Positions 1 to 7,077 of a stretch of 16,991 nucleotides of DNA are shown piece after piece. The notes under the pieces are model-generated. The model was not told where the DNA came from, made no database searches, and worked only from the letters and a program-made list of their open reading frames with translations. The stretch covers positions 1 through 16,991 of the forward strand of contig JAODMA010000119.1 in NCBI GenBank assembly GCA_025464545.1. Direction: 5' to 3'. The DNA comes from Arthrobacter sp. Its GTDB lineage: Bacteria; Actinomycetota; Actinomycetes; Actinomycetales; Micrococcaceae. Each line of letters begins with the position of its first letter. Position 1 is the first letter of the stretch. The translations under genes were made by a program, and so were the position numbers.

Positions 1-1131
1 AAGGTTGCCATCTTCGCCGGGGCGGGCACGCAGGGAGCCCATGACGAGGTGATCGCGCTCGCGGAACTGATTGGCGCGCCGATCGGGCACACCCTGCGGG
101 GCAAGGACTTCCTGCAGTACGACAATCCGTACGACATCGGCATGACCGGGCTGCTGGGCTATGGCGCCGCGGCGGAGGGGATCGAGGACGCGGACCTGCT
201 CCTCCTGCTGGGCACCGACTTCCCGTACGACCAGTTCCTGCCCGGAACCCGCACCGCCCAGGTGGACCGTGCCGCGCACAAACTGGGGAGGCGGACCGAC
301 GTCGACGTCGCCGTGCACGGGGACGTGCTGCCCACCCTGGCCGCGCTGATGCCACGGCTGCAGCCGAAGAAGAGCCGCCGCTTCCTCAACCAGATGCTCA
401 AGAAACACGACCGGCTCATGAACAAGGCCGTGGGGGCGTACACCCGGAACGTTGGGAAGAAACAGCCGATCCACCCGGAATACGCGGCCTCGCTGCTGGA
501 CCAGGTGGCGGCCGAGGACGCGATCTTCACGGCGGACACCGGCATGTGCAACGTCTGGACCGCCCGGTACATCAACCCACTGGGCACCCGCCGGCTGATC
601 GGGTCCTACCTGCACGGGTCCATGGCCAACGCGCTGCCGCACGCGATCGGCGCCCAACTGGCCTACCCGGGCCGGCAGGTGGTCTCGGTCTCCGGCGACG
701 GCGGCCTGTCCATGCTGCTGGGCGAGCTCATCACCGTCGCCGCGCACCGGCTGCCGGTGAACGTGGTGGTCTTCAACAACTCCACCCTGGGCATGGTGAA
801 ACTCGAAATGCTGGTGGACGGGCTCCCCGACTTCGGCGTCGACGTCCCGGACGCCAACTACGCCGACGTCGCCAAGGCCCTGGGCTTCCACGCCGTCCGG
901 GTCACGGACCCGTCCCGGATCGAGGCAGCGTACCGGGAGGCTTTCGCGCACCCCGGCCCGTCGCTCGTGGAGCTCATCACGGACCCCAAGGCGCTGTCCC
1001 TCCCGCCGAAGATCAAGGGCGCACAGATCCTCGGCTTCGCCACGGCCATGTCCAAGGTGGTCCTCAACCGGGGCGCCGGCGAGGCCGTCAGCATGGCACG
1101 GAGCAACCTGCGGAACATCCCGCGGCGCTGA
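1..1131 (+). CDS. poxB: Pyruvate dehydrogenase (quinone)/pyruvate oxidase PoxB, 3' part
   Basis: This is the C-terminal 376 residues of a thiamine-diphosphate enzyme; the reading frame is open from base 1, so the start lies upstream of the window. Enzymes of this type oxidise pyruvate to acetate and CO2 and pass electrons through FAD to membrane quinone. The first visible part is the central FAD-binding domain (GAGTQG near residue 7, LLLLLGTDFPYD near 64-75). The C-terminal domain carries the diphosphate/Mg motif, GDGG at 232-235 ending in FNN at 258-260, the usual spacing. The tail (LPPKIKGAQ, then SMARSNLR) resembles the end of E. coli PoxB, whose last segment binds lipid and activates the enzyme. 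Other ThDP enzymes such as acetolactate synthase or glyoxylate carboligase fit the tail less well. It converges on a minus-strand gene, with a 68-bp nested palindrome in between. Family and specificity come from remembered similarity, not a search. Confidence 0.88.
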   Translation, partial: KVAIFAGAGTQGAHDEVIALAELIGAPIGHTLRGKDFLQYDNPYDIGMTGLLGYGAAAEGIEDADLLLLLGTDFPYDQFLPGTRTAQVDRAAHKLGRRTDVDVAVHGDVLPTLAALMPRLQPKKSRRFLNQMLKKHDRLMNKAVGAYTRNVGKKQPIHPEYAASLLDQVAAEDAIFTADTGMCNVWTARYINPLGTRRLIGSYLHGSMANALPHAIGAQLAYPGRQVVSVSGDGGLSMLLGELITVAAHRLPVNVVVFNNSTLGMVKLEMLVDGLPDFGVDVPDANYADVAKALGFHAVRVTDPSRIEAAYREAFAHPGPSLVELITDPKALSLPPKIKGAQILGFATAMSKVVLNRGAGEAVSMARSNLRNIPRR

Positions 1132-1157
1132 GGCCCTCAAGGCGCGCCCGAGCCTCT

Positions 1158-1225
1158 CGAGTTCGCCGGAAGCGTGCGAGTTCGCCGGAAGTTTCCGGCG
1201 AACTCGCGGCTTTCCGGCGAACTCG
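1158..1225. repeat. 68-bp nested inverted repeat, copy R1
   Basis: This is the most regular of five copies. The unit CGAGTTCGCCGGAA occurs at 1158-1171 and 1177-1190, and its exact reverse complement TTCCGGCGAACTCG at 1193-1206 and 1212-1225. Spacers are GCGTG, GT and CGGCT. All four units match perfectly, so the strand can fold into two stacked 14-bp stems separated by a 5x5 internal loop. It fills the gap between the convergent poxB and DUF1801 genes and ends 5 bp from the stop of the latter, so it may act as a bidirectional terminator. There is no T-tract. Confidence 0.93.
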
Positions 1226-1230
1226 TCGGC

Positions 1231-1593
1231 CTAGCGCGTCCCGCTCCGGCGTTCCCCGGCCAGGGCCGCCGCGACTTTCCCGATCAGCTCGTACGGGACA
1301 GGCTTCTGCAGCGGGAACTTCAGCGTCCCCTTCGCTGCGCGGTAGGGTGCGAGTTCCGCGCTGAGCGGCTCGTCGCCGTCGGGCACGGGGTAGACGGAGA
1401 TGTGGCGTGTCCAGCCCGCGAAATACACCACGTATTTGCCGCCGAGCGTGATGGTCGGGATGCCGTAACTGATCATCTCCCCTGATCCAGGTACCGCGGC
1501 ATGGCAGCGCCGCCGGATCTCCTGCAGCACGTCCTGCACCTCGGCAGGAAACGAGGCGATGTACTCGTCCACGGACTCAAAGTGCTGTGCCAT
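1231..1593 (-). CDS. DUF1801/YdhG-like small protein
   Basis: This 120-residue protein resembles the DUF1801 family, which includes Bacillus YdhG/Fra-like proteins described as iron chaperones; the role of this member is unknown. Visible family features are the N-terminal helix with FESVDEYIASFP, the central ISYGIPTITLGGKYVVYFAG strand region, and the C-terminal GTLKFPLQKPVP-YELI segment. It has no signal peptide or membrane segment and should be cytosolic. The ATG at 1593 is chosen because GGAGGG lies six bases upstream; the longer reading frame runs back into pdxK. It follows pdxK by 32 bp on the same strand, so the two are probably co-transcribed. The 3' end abuts repeat R1. The family call is good; the iron link is only borrowed from homologues. 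Confidence 0.8.
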   Translation of the reverse strand: MAQHFESVDEYIASFPAEVQDVLQEIRRRCHAAVPGSGEMISYGIPTITLGGKYVVYFAGWTRHISVYPVPDGDEPLSAELAPYRAAKGTLKFPLQKPVPYELIGKVAAALAGERRSGTR

Positions 1594-1625
1594 TGCCGTT
1601 CCCTCCGACGATCCTCTGCAACGAG

Positions 1626-2510
1626 TTAGCGCGGGCCGCCCTGCCACAAGGCATCGAACGGGGCGCCCGAGGCCACCCGGTTCCGGATTCCTGCGGTCAC
1701 AAACGCCTTGGCCGTGCGGGCGGCCGCCAGCGGCGTCGCGCCCTTGGCGAGCTCGGCCGTCACCGCCGCGGCCAGCGAGCACCCGGCACCGGACACGGCC
1801 ACTTCGCCCACTTTCGGGGCGGACAGGACTTCCAGCGTTTCGCCGTCGTAATAGACGTCGACGGCGTCGGGGCCTTCCAGCCGCACGCCGCCCTTGGCGA
1901 GCACCGCGGCGCCGCTGATCTCATGGATGCGGACCGCGGCGGCCTTGAGGGACTCGACGTCGGTGATTTCCAGCCCGGAGAGCGACTCAGCCTCGAAGTG
2001 GTTCGGCGTGACGAAGGTGGCCAGCGGCAGGATGTGGGACTTGAGCGCCTGGTCGGTGTCCAGGGCGTGGCCCGGCTCCTGGCCCTTGCAGATCAGCACC
2101 GGATCCAGCACCACGTTGGCGAACTGCCCGGCTGCCAGCGCCGCGGCCACAGTCGAAATCGTCGCGGGGCTGCCCAGCATGCCGATCTTGACGGTGTCCA
2201 GCACGGCCGGTGCGCCGGACGCGGCGCCGTACGCCGCCGTCGTCGCCTCCAGCTGGTCCGCGATGACCTGCTGGTCCACCGGGACGAATCGGTGGTTCCA
2301 GTTGTCCTTGGGGTCGAAGGACACGATGCAGGTCAGGTTCGCGATCCCGAAGACGCCGAGCTCCTGGAACGTCTTCAGGTCAGCCTGCGCGCCGGCGCCG
2401 CCGGTCGCTTCGGAACCTGCAATGGTGAGCGCGACGGCGGGGGAGGGGGCGGGATCGGACGCGGTATCGGCAACTGCCAGGGCGGCGGAATCGAATGCGG
2501 TAGAAGTCAT
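1626..2510 (-). CDS. pdxK: Pyridoxine/pyridoxal kinase, ThiD-fold PdxK type
   Basis: This 294-residue ribokinase-fold enzyme should phosphorylate pyridoxal, pyridoxine or pyridoxamine in the vitamin B6 salvage pathway, in the cytosol. It starts with a disordered, Ala/Asp-rich leader of about 26 residues. Then come the ThiD-like substrate motif GSEATGGAGAQADLKTF (32-48), DPKDNWNH (66-73), the DPVLICKG strand (136-143) and the anion hole GAGC (241-244) with Cys244. True HMP-P kinases usually have GTGC or GAGD-like versions, and the Bacillus subtilis PdxK follows the same pattern as this protein (CKG, TPN-FEA, VDV-YDGET), so I favour B6 kinase over ThiD. Automated pipelines may well call it ThiD. 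The ATG at 2510 has a weak GGATGG upstream; M66 of the longer frame (2546) is a less likely alternative. It is divergent from kgtP and followed by the DUF1801 gene. Confidence 0.82.
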   Translation of the reverse strand: MTSTAFDSAALAVADTASDPAPSPAVALTIAGSEATGGAGAQADLKTFQELGVFGIANLTCIVSFDPKDNWNHRFVPVDQQVIADQLEATTAAYGAASGAPAVLDTVKIGMLGSPATISTVAAALAAGQFANVVLDPVLICKGQEPGHALDTDQALKSHILPLATFVTPNHFEAESLSGLEITDVESLKAAAVRIHEISGAAVLAKGGVRLEGPDAVDVYYDGETLEVLSAPKVGEVAVSGAGCSLAAAVTAELAKGATPLAAARTAKAFVTAGIRNRVASGAPFDALWQGGPR

Positions 2511-2553
2511 GGTCCCATCCTGCCATCCCGCCAAAACCACCCGCATTGTGCTC

Positions 2554-2584
2554 CTGAACAGGCACTCCATGAACATTATGAACA
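2554..2584. promoter_or_regulatory. Three TGAACA direct repeats in the pdxK/kgtP divergent promoter region
   Basis: The hexamer TGAACA occurs at 2554-2559, 2570-2575 and 2579-2584, that is, three copies in 31 bp in the 157-bp gap between divergent genes. The last two are 9 bp apart. The region is AT-richer than its surroundings. It may be an operator for either gene. No regulator gene is adjacent, so the binding protein is unknown. Confidence 0.35.
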
Positions 2585-2589
2585 AAACC

Positions 2590-2618
2590 TTAGTGTTCGG
2601 GATCACGCGGACTAGGGT
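2590..2618 (+). promoter_or_regulatory. Possible kgtP promoter
   Basis: TTAGTG at 2590-2595 and TAGGGT at 2613-2618 are 17 bp apart. The -10 fits the actinobacterial TANNNT pattern, while the -35 is poor. Transcription would start near 2625 and leave a leader of about 43 bases that contains the AGGAAGG ribosome site. This is a weak, motif-only prediction. Confidence 0.28.
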
Positions 2619-2667
2619 GGCGGACGGTGTTGCCTCCTGGCGGCGCCGGATCCAGGAAGGTTCATTG

Positions 2668-4083
2668 ATGAGCACCCAACTGTCCGAAGCGGCCCAGACC
2701 CGGAAAGCCGTCGGCAACATCCTCAAAGGCTCGGCCGGCAACCTTGTCGAATGGTACGACCTCTACGTCTACACCGTCTTTGCGGCCTACTTCCAGGCGC
2801 ACTTCTTCAACTCCACCGACGAGCTCCAGGCCGGTCTCGAGGCGATGGCCGTCTTCTCGACGTCGTTCCTGATGCGCCCGATCGGTGCCTGGTTCTTCGG
2901 CCGCTACGCCGATCGCAAGGGCCGCAAGGCCGCACTGACGCTGAGTGTGACCATGATGTCTGCGGGTTCCTTCGCCATCGCCGTGCTGCCCACCCAGGAC
3001 GTGATCGGCCTGTGGGCCCTGATCCTGCTGGTCCTCATCCGCGTGATCCAGGGCTTCTCCGTGGGCGGTGAGTATGGCACCAGCGCCACGTACATGTCCG
3101 AGGCTGCCACCTCCAAGCGCCGCGGCTTCTTCTCCAGCTTCCAGTACGTCACGCTGATCGGCGGCCAGATGCTGGCCCTGGCGGTTCTCGTGGTTCTGCA
3201 GAACGCCATGCCCAAGGCCGAGCTGACCGAGTGGGGCTGGCGCATCCCGTTCGCGATCGGCGGCGTGGCCGCCCTGGTGGTCCTGTGGCTGCGGCGCTCC
3301 ATGGAGGAAACCGTCTCGGCCGAACAGATCGAGGCCGCAAAGGCCCCTGCCGTGGCGGGCCAGGCACAGCCGGGGACCATGAAGCTGCTGTTCACCAGCT
3401 ACTGGAAGCCGCTCATGATCTGCATCGGGATCACCCTTGGCGGCACCGTGGCGTTCTACACGTACACCAACTTCATCCTGAAGTTCATGAACGATACCTC
3501 CGGCATCGCCAAGACCGACACCTCGGTCATCAACTTCTGGGCGCTGTTCATCTTCATGCTGCTCCAGCCGGTCTACGGCATCATCTCGGACAAAGTGGGC
3601 CGCAAGCCGCTGCTGCTGTGGTTCGGCATCACCGGCGTCCTGTTCACCTGGCCGCTCCTGTCCGCCCTTGCCGGAACCAAGGATCCGATGACCGCGTTCC
3701 TGCTCATGATGGGCGGACTGCTGATCGTGGGCGGCTACACCTCCATCAACGCCCTGGTGAAGGCCGAGCTGTTCCCCGCCTCCATCCGCGCCCTCGGCGT
3801 CGGCCTGGGCTACGCGATCGCCAACTCGCTCTTCGGCGGCACCGTCCCGCTCATCGGCGCGGCCCTGCAGAAGGCGGGCCAGGAAGAACTGTTCTTCACG
3901 TACGTCACCGTGGCCATCGCTATCTCCCTGCTGGTCTACGTCTTCGCCCTGAAGAACAAGAAGTCCACGCACCTTGACCACGAACAGGGTCACGCCTGGA
4001 CGCCGGCTGCTGTCGACCCGGGCGCAGGTACTACCGGGCCCAAGGACGACGACGAGGACCTCATCGACGCCTCGCGCCGCTAG
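2668..4083 (+). CDS. kgtP: KgtP-type alpha-ketoglutarate/dicarboxylate:H+ symporter (MFS, MHS family)
   Basis: This 471-residue inner-membrane transporter of the metabolite:H+ symporter branch of the MFS probably imports alpha-ketoglutarate or a related dicarboxylate. It parallels E. coli KgtP along its length: SAGNLVEWYDLYVY (22-35), FLMRPIGAWFFGRYADRKGRK (loop 2-3, 68-88), the VGGEYGTSATYMSE segment, FQYVTLIGGQ, EWGWRIPFA, SDKVGRKPLL (loop 8-9) and KAELFPASIRALGVGLGYA. Twelve hydrophobic segments are apparent. The ATG at 2668 has AGGAAGG seven bases upstream; the frame is open further upstream but overlaps pdxK antisense. It is longer than the 432-residue E. coli protein because of a hydrophilic C-terminal tail of about 40 residues that includes DDDED. 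Substrate is inferred; ShiA or ProP-like specificity cannot be excluded. A strong hairpin follows at 4115. Confidence 0.85.
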   Translation: MSTQLSEAAQTRKAVGNILKGSAGNLVEWYDLYVYTVFAAYFQAHFFNSTDELQAGLEAMAVFSTSFLMRPIGAWFFGRYADRKGRKAALTLSVTMMSAGSFAIAVLPTQDVIGLWALILLVLIRVIQGFSVGGEYGTSATYMSEAATSKRRGFFSSFQYVTLIGGQMLALAVLVVLQNAMPKAELTEWGWRIPFAIGGVAALVVLWLRRSMEETVSAEQIEAAKAPAVAGQAQPGTMKLLFTSYWKPLMICIGITLGGTVAFYTYTNFILKFMNDTSGIAKTDTSVINFWALFIFMLLQPVYGIISDKVGRKPLLLWFGITGVLFTWPLLSALAGTKDPMTAFLLMMGGLLIVGGYTSINALVKAELFPASIRALGVGLGYAIANSLFGGTVPLIGAALQKAGQEELFFTYVTVAIAISLLVYVFALKNKKSTHLDHEQGHAWTPAAVDPGAGTTGPKDDDEDLIDASRR

Positions 4084-4114
4084 GGCCACCGCGCGGTGAA
4101 TGCCGCGGCGGAGT

Positions 4115-4173
4115 ACGACGGCGGGTCACCGGCTCCGGAACGTGCGTTCCGGGAGCCGACCACCCGCCGTCGT
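4115..4173. terminator. Bidirectional hairpin terminator between kgtP and the ABC operon
   Basis: The outer arms ACGACGGCGGGT (4115-4126) and ACCCGCCGTCGT (4162-4173) match perfectly. The inner arms CGGCTCCGGAAC (4130-4141) and GTTCCGGGAGCCG (4146-4158) match with one bulged G, and the loop is GTGC. The stem lies 31 bp after the kgtP stop and 117 bp beyond the stop of the convergent ABC permease. There is only a short TT after it, as is common in actinobacterial terminators. Bases 4174-4289 hold nothing I can identify. Confidence 0.8.
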
Positions 4174-4289
4174 CGTTAAGGCTGATGCTGCTGAGGCGGG
4201 CACTGCTGCCGGCGACGGCGTCGGTCCGCAAGGGTGTCCGGGCGCTGAACTGGCCGCGGGGACCTGTGCGGCGGCCGCCCGGATCCGGG

Positions 4290-5072
4290 CTACTGGGAGT
4301 TGTCCGCAAACCGCAGCTGCAAGATCGTGGCGCCGGTGCCCGCCGCGAACGTGGCCGCGAGCACCACGTAGCTGCCTGCCGGGAGCGTGCCGACCGGATC
4401 GGCCACCATGCCGATCAGCAGCGGGACGATCGAATAGGGGAACCACTCCGCCCAGCCGGTTTTGCCGAACAAATTGCCCAGAGCCAGCATCACGAGCGAG
4501 AAGGCGATGGGGGCCACTTCGCCACGGCTCCACACGGCGATCCAGGCGACCACCGGCGCGAGCAGCAACGAAATCGTCGCAGCGAGCAAAACGTTCGCGA
4601 TTCCGGTCGCGGCCAGCTCCGCCGAGAACCCCGGCAGCCCCATCGCCAGTCCGATCGCCATCGCCTCGACGAGGACTATGACGATGAGCGCCATCCACCA
4701 CGCCGCCGCGACAAGCAGCTTGGCGACGGCGAACCAATGACGGGCCACGGGCAAGGCGAGCATGTTCTTGGCGGTGGCATCACGGTACTCCCGGCCGAAC
4801 AGGTAGGCGACGATGAACGCCAGCAGCAGCATCCCGCCGACGCCGAAGACCAGCGTGAGCATGTAGAAGTACTGGGGCCACGTCGCCTCGAGCCCGGCGA
4901 GGCTCGCTTTGGTGCCCAGAAGTCCCAGCTGCGCCGCCCGCCCCGGTTCGCGCACGATCCACATGAAGAGCGCGATGCCGAGCGGCATCAGCGCGAGCAC
5001 CGCCAGGGTGGCCCACGTCGCCTTGGCACGGTGGAGCTTCATGAACTCGGTGGCGAGGACCTGACCGAACAT
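4290..5072 (-). CDS. ABC-2 type transporter permease
   Basis: This 260-residue integral membrane protein has about six hydrophobic segments: roughly 18-40, 66-93, 117-145, 158-184, 187-205 and 228-252. The N-terminus, with TEFMKLHRAKATW before the first segment, and the short FGREYRDATAKNMLALPV loop after the second are typical of permeases of bacitracin/lantibiotic-type exporters, where the R-E-Y-R-D segment probably contacts the ATPase. It should pair with the ATPase encoded just upstream: the ATPase stop and this ATG share one base (TGATG), so translation is coupled. The exported substrate is not evident; antimicrobial peptide resistance is a common role for this class, but no sensor kinase or regulator sits nearby. 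Confidence 0.85.
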   Translation of the reverse strand: MFGQVLATEFMKLHRAKATWATLAVLALMPLGIALFMWIVREPGRAAQLGLLGTKASLAGLEATWPQYFYMLTLVFGVGGMLLLAFIVAYLFGREYRDATAKNMLALPVARHWFAVAKLLVAAAWWMALIVIVLVEAMAIGLAMGLPGFSAELAATGIANVLLAATISLLLAPVVAWIAVWSRGEVAPIAFSLVMLALGNLFGKTGWAEWFPYSIVPLLIGMVADPVGTLPAGSYVVLAATFAAGTGATILQLRFADNSQ

Positions 5073-5881
5073 CAGGAATCGCCGCCCGTGGACGCAGCGC
5101 CGCCCTTCGGGCCATCGCCTGTCCGCGCGAGGAAGTAGCGCTCCAGATCCAGCGTGAGCAGCGCCTGCTCGCGCTCTTCCGGGGTGTAGGCGTCGGTCGC
5201 GAAGGCGCGGGCTTTCGCGGCGAGTTCGTCGCGTGATGACTCCTCGATGAGACGGCCGTCATGGACGATGCCGATACGGTCAGCCAGGTGCGCGACCTCG
5301 GCAAGGATGTGGCTCGACATGAAGACGGTGACGCCGCGGCCGTCGGCGAGCGAACGGAGCAGCTCGCGGATCTGGACAATACCGGCCGGATCGAGGCCGT
5401 TGGCGGGTTCGTCGAGCACGAGCAGTTCGGGGGAGTGCAGCAGCGCGCGGGCGAGCGCGAGGCGCTGTTTGTTGCCGAGCGAGAGCTGACCGGCGCGCCG
5501 GTCGGCGTAGGGGTCCAGGCGCAGCAGCGCGATCGACTCGGCGACCGACCGCGGCGGCGAACCGGTGAGCCGGCGCTGGATGTCGAGGTTCTCGCGCACG
5601 GTGAGGTGGGGGTATGCGGTCGCGGTCTCGACAAGGAAGCCGACCCGGGAGAACACGCCGGTCTCGCCAGGTACGATGCGCCGGCCGAGGACGGTCACCT
5701 CGCCGCCGCTGGGTCGGATCAGGCCGAGCAGCATGCGGATGGTGGTGGTCTTACCTGCCCCGTTCCTGCCGAGGAATCCGTAGATCTCGCCGCGGCGGAC
5801 GTCGAGGTTCAGCGAGTCGACGGCGGTGACATCGCGGTACCGCTTGACCAGGGCGCGCGTGGAAACCGTGGTGTCAGGCAT
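5072..5881 (-). CDS. ABC transporter ATP-binding protein (BcrA/LanF-like exporter)
   Basis: This 269-residue cytosolic ATPase drives the adjacent permease. It has Walker A GRNGAGKTT (38-46), the signature LSLGNKQR (133-140), Walker B LLVLDEPANGLDP (153-165) and the switch histidine in SSH (189-191). The signature replaces LSGGQ with the L-G-x-K-Q form seen in drug and lantibiotic exporter ATPases such as BcrA, which supports the exporter assignment. About 50 residues follow the nucleotide-binding core (TPEEREQALLTLDLERYF), then a Gly/Ser tail. The ATG at 5881 has AAGGAG about six bases upstream. It is the first gene of a two-gene operon and is divergent from the yhhQ-like gene. The promoter is not clear, and repeat R2 lies in the gap. 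Confidence 0.9.
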   Translation of the reverse strand: MPDTTVSTRALVKRYRDVTAVDSLNLDVRRGEIYGFLGRNGAGKTTTIRMLLGLIRPSGGEVTVLGRRIVPGETGVFSRVGFLVETATAYPHLTVRENLDIQRRLTGSPPRSVAESIALLRLDPYADRRAGQLSLGNKQRLALARALLHSPELLVLDEPANGLDPAGIVQIRELLRSLADGRGVTVFMSSHILAEVAHLADRIGIVHDGRLIEESSRDELAAKARAFATDAYTPEEREQALLTLDLERYFLARTGDGPKGGAASTGGDS

Positions 5882-5997
5882 GGGTCTCCTTCATGGCCCC
5901 ATCCTGCCACCACGCCAGGTGCGTTCACAGGTGAGGGCGCGCTGCATGGGGGTGGGCAGTGCCTGGGCCCGGCGTCTTCCCGCCGTGGTCGCGCCTT

Positions 5998-6065
5998 CGA
6001 ATTCGCCGGACGCGTGCCGGGCCGCCGTGTATTTACGGCGACCTCGAGCGTTTCCGGCGAACTCG
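5998..6065. repeat. 68-bp nested inverted repeat, copy R2
   Basis: Units are CGAATTCGCCGGAC (5998-6011), CCGGGCCGCCGTGT (6017-6030), TTACGGCGACCTCG (6033-6046) and TTCCGGCGAACTCG (6052-6065). Spacers are GCGTG, AT and AGCGT, the same 5-2-5 geometry as the other copies. The inner pair has changed together: CGCCGT on the left faces ACGGCG on the right, against CGCCGG/CCGGCG in R1. It lies between divergently transcribed genes, unlike R1 and R3. Confidence 0.88.
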
Positions 6066-6136
6066 CCGCTACTGCCGGAACTCCACCGCTGGGCCTGCCC
6101 CGCCGGGTGCGAGAATGGAGGCGGTTCCGGCGTCGT

Positions 6137-6165
6137 GTGTCACCGGGGCCGTCCAGTGCTAATAC
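6137..6165 (+). promoter_or_regulatory. Likely promoter of the yhhQ-like gene
   Basis: GTGTCA (6137-6142) and TAATAC (6160-6165) are 17 bp apart, and TG one base before the -10 gives an extended -10. Transcription would start near 6172 and leave a leader of about 63 bases. The leader has a small TCCC/GGGA stem but no recognisable preQ1 riboswitch. Confidence 0.45.
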
Positions 6166-6234
6166 AGCCGGCCGTCCAGCGTCTTCCCTTGGGAGCGTGG
6201 GCCGCCCGAGCGAACCACTACGAAATGGAATGCT

Positions 6235-6930
6235 ATGACTTCCGCAAAGACTTTCCCGGCGTCAGCTCCGCCGCGATTCGCCTCGATCGGCTCCCCGTAT
6301 TTCGGCATCATGCTGGCCGTCATGGCCGTTGTGCTGATCCTGTCCAACATCGGGGCGTCCAAGGGCGTGGCGATCGGCCCCGTCATCACTGACGGCGGAT
6401 TCTTCCTCTTCCCGCTGGCCTACATCCTGGGCGACGTCATCAGCGAGGTCTATGGCTTCAAAGTGGCACGCAAAGCCATCCTCACCAGCTTTGCCCTTTC
6501 CGTCTTCGCGTCCCTCTGCTACTGGGTCATCATCGCCCTTCCCGGGTTCGACGACGAGTACGGTGCCTCCAAGCAGACAGCCCTGGAAGGCGCCCTGGGA
6601 CCGGTCCCGCAGATCGTGCTGGCCTCGCTGCTGGCCTTCCTTGCCGGCCAGACCATCAACTCCTGGATCCTCGTGAAGATAAAGGCACGGACCGGAGAAA
6701 AGTCCCTGTGGGCGCGCATCATGGGCTCCTCCGTGGCCGGCGAATTCGTGGACACACTGATCTTCTGCAGCATCGCCGCATCCGTGATTGGCATTACCGA
6801 CGCCGGGATGTTCGTGAACTACGTCCTCGTGGGCTTCCTCTACAAGACCCTCGTGGAGTTCGCCTTCGTGCCGCTGACGGCGCTCTCCATCGGCTGGGTC
6901 AAGAAGCGCGAACCGAGCTACGGGGCCTAG
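6235..6930 (+). CDS. yhhQ: Queuosine precursor transporter, VUT family (YhhQ-like)
   Basis: This 231-residue, multi-span membrane protein resembles the Vut_1 family (COG1738). Its E. coli member YhhQ imports the queuosine precursors preQ0 and preQ1; other members are thought to take up queuine. Visible family features are LILSNIGASKG near 36-46, the GGFFLFPLAYILGDVISEVYG segment with the conserved D and E, GQTINSWILVKIK, and WARIMGSSVAGEFVDTLIF, where S-x-x-A-x-E-x-x-D-T-x-I-F is typical. About six hydrophobic segments are present. The ATG at 6235 has only a weak GGA upstream. It stands alone on its strand. Its likely partner enzyme, tgt, lies 2 kb away on the other strand. It converges with the AbiEi-like gene across repeat R3. 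Which precursor it carries cannot be read from the sequence. Confidence 0.85.
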   Translation: MTSAKTFPASAPPRFASIGSPYFGIMLAVMAVVLILSNIGASKGVAIGPVITDGGFFLFPLAYILGDVISEVYGFKVARKAILTSFALSVFASLCYWVIIALPGFDDEYGASKQTALEGALGPVPQIVLASLLAFLAGQTINSWILVKIKARTGEKSLWARIMGSSVAGEFVDTLIFCSIAASVIGITDAGMFVNYVLVGFLYKTLVEFAFVPLTALSIGWVKKREPSYGA

Positions 6931-7008
6931 ACCTCCGCCGCCCGCTCCGCCGTCCCGCGGGCCACCGCCCCCGGGCCGCGGCAAAGAGGCCGGCCCCCGG
7001 GTCGCCAC

Positions 7009-7076
7009 CCAATTCGCCGGAAACCTGCGGGGTCGCCGTAAGTTCCCGGCGACGTCGCGGGCTTCCGGCGAACTCG
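7009..7076. repeat. 68-bp nested inverted repeat, copy R3
   Basis: Units are CCAATTCGCCGGAA (7009-7022), CGGGGTCGCCGTAA (7028-7041), TCCCGGCGACGTCG (7044-7057) and TTCCGGCGAACTCG (7063-7076), with spacers ACCTG, GT and CGGGC. The inner pair carries a joint change to GTCGCC/GGCGAC. It ends one base before the stop codon of the minus-strand AbiEi-like gene and lies 78 bp after the yhhQ-like stop, so it fills a convergent gap as R1 does. Confidence 0.9.
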
Positions 7077-7077
7077 C

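Noticed and set aside
1894..2667. Long upstream extension of the kgtP frame
   Set aside because: The open frame is antisense to pdxK. Homology begins at SAGNLVEWYD, and the ATG at 2668 has a good ribosome site, so the extension is a high-GC shadow.
2662..4089. 475-codon minus-strand frame opposite kgtP
   Set aside because: Low-complexity composition rich in Gly, Asp, His and Gln, no family features, and full overlap with a clear transporter gene.
6172..6234. preQ1 riboswitch in the leader of the yhhQ-like gene
   Set aside because: The leader lacks the compact hairpin followed by an A-rich tail that preQ1-I needs, and is too short and GC-rich for the other classes.
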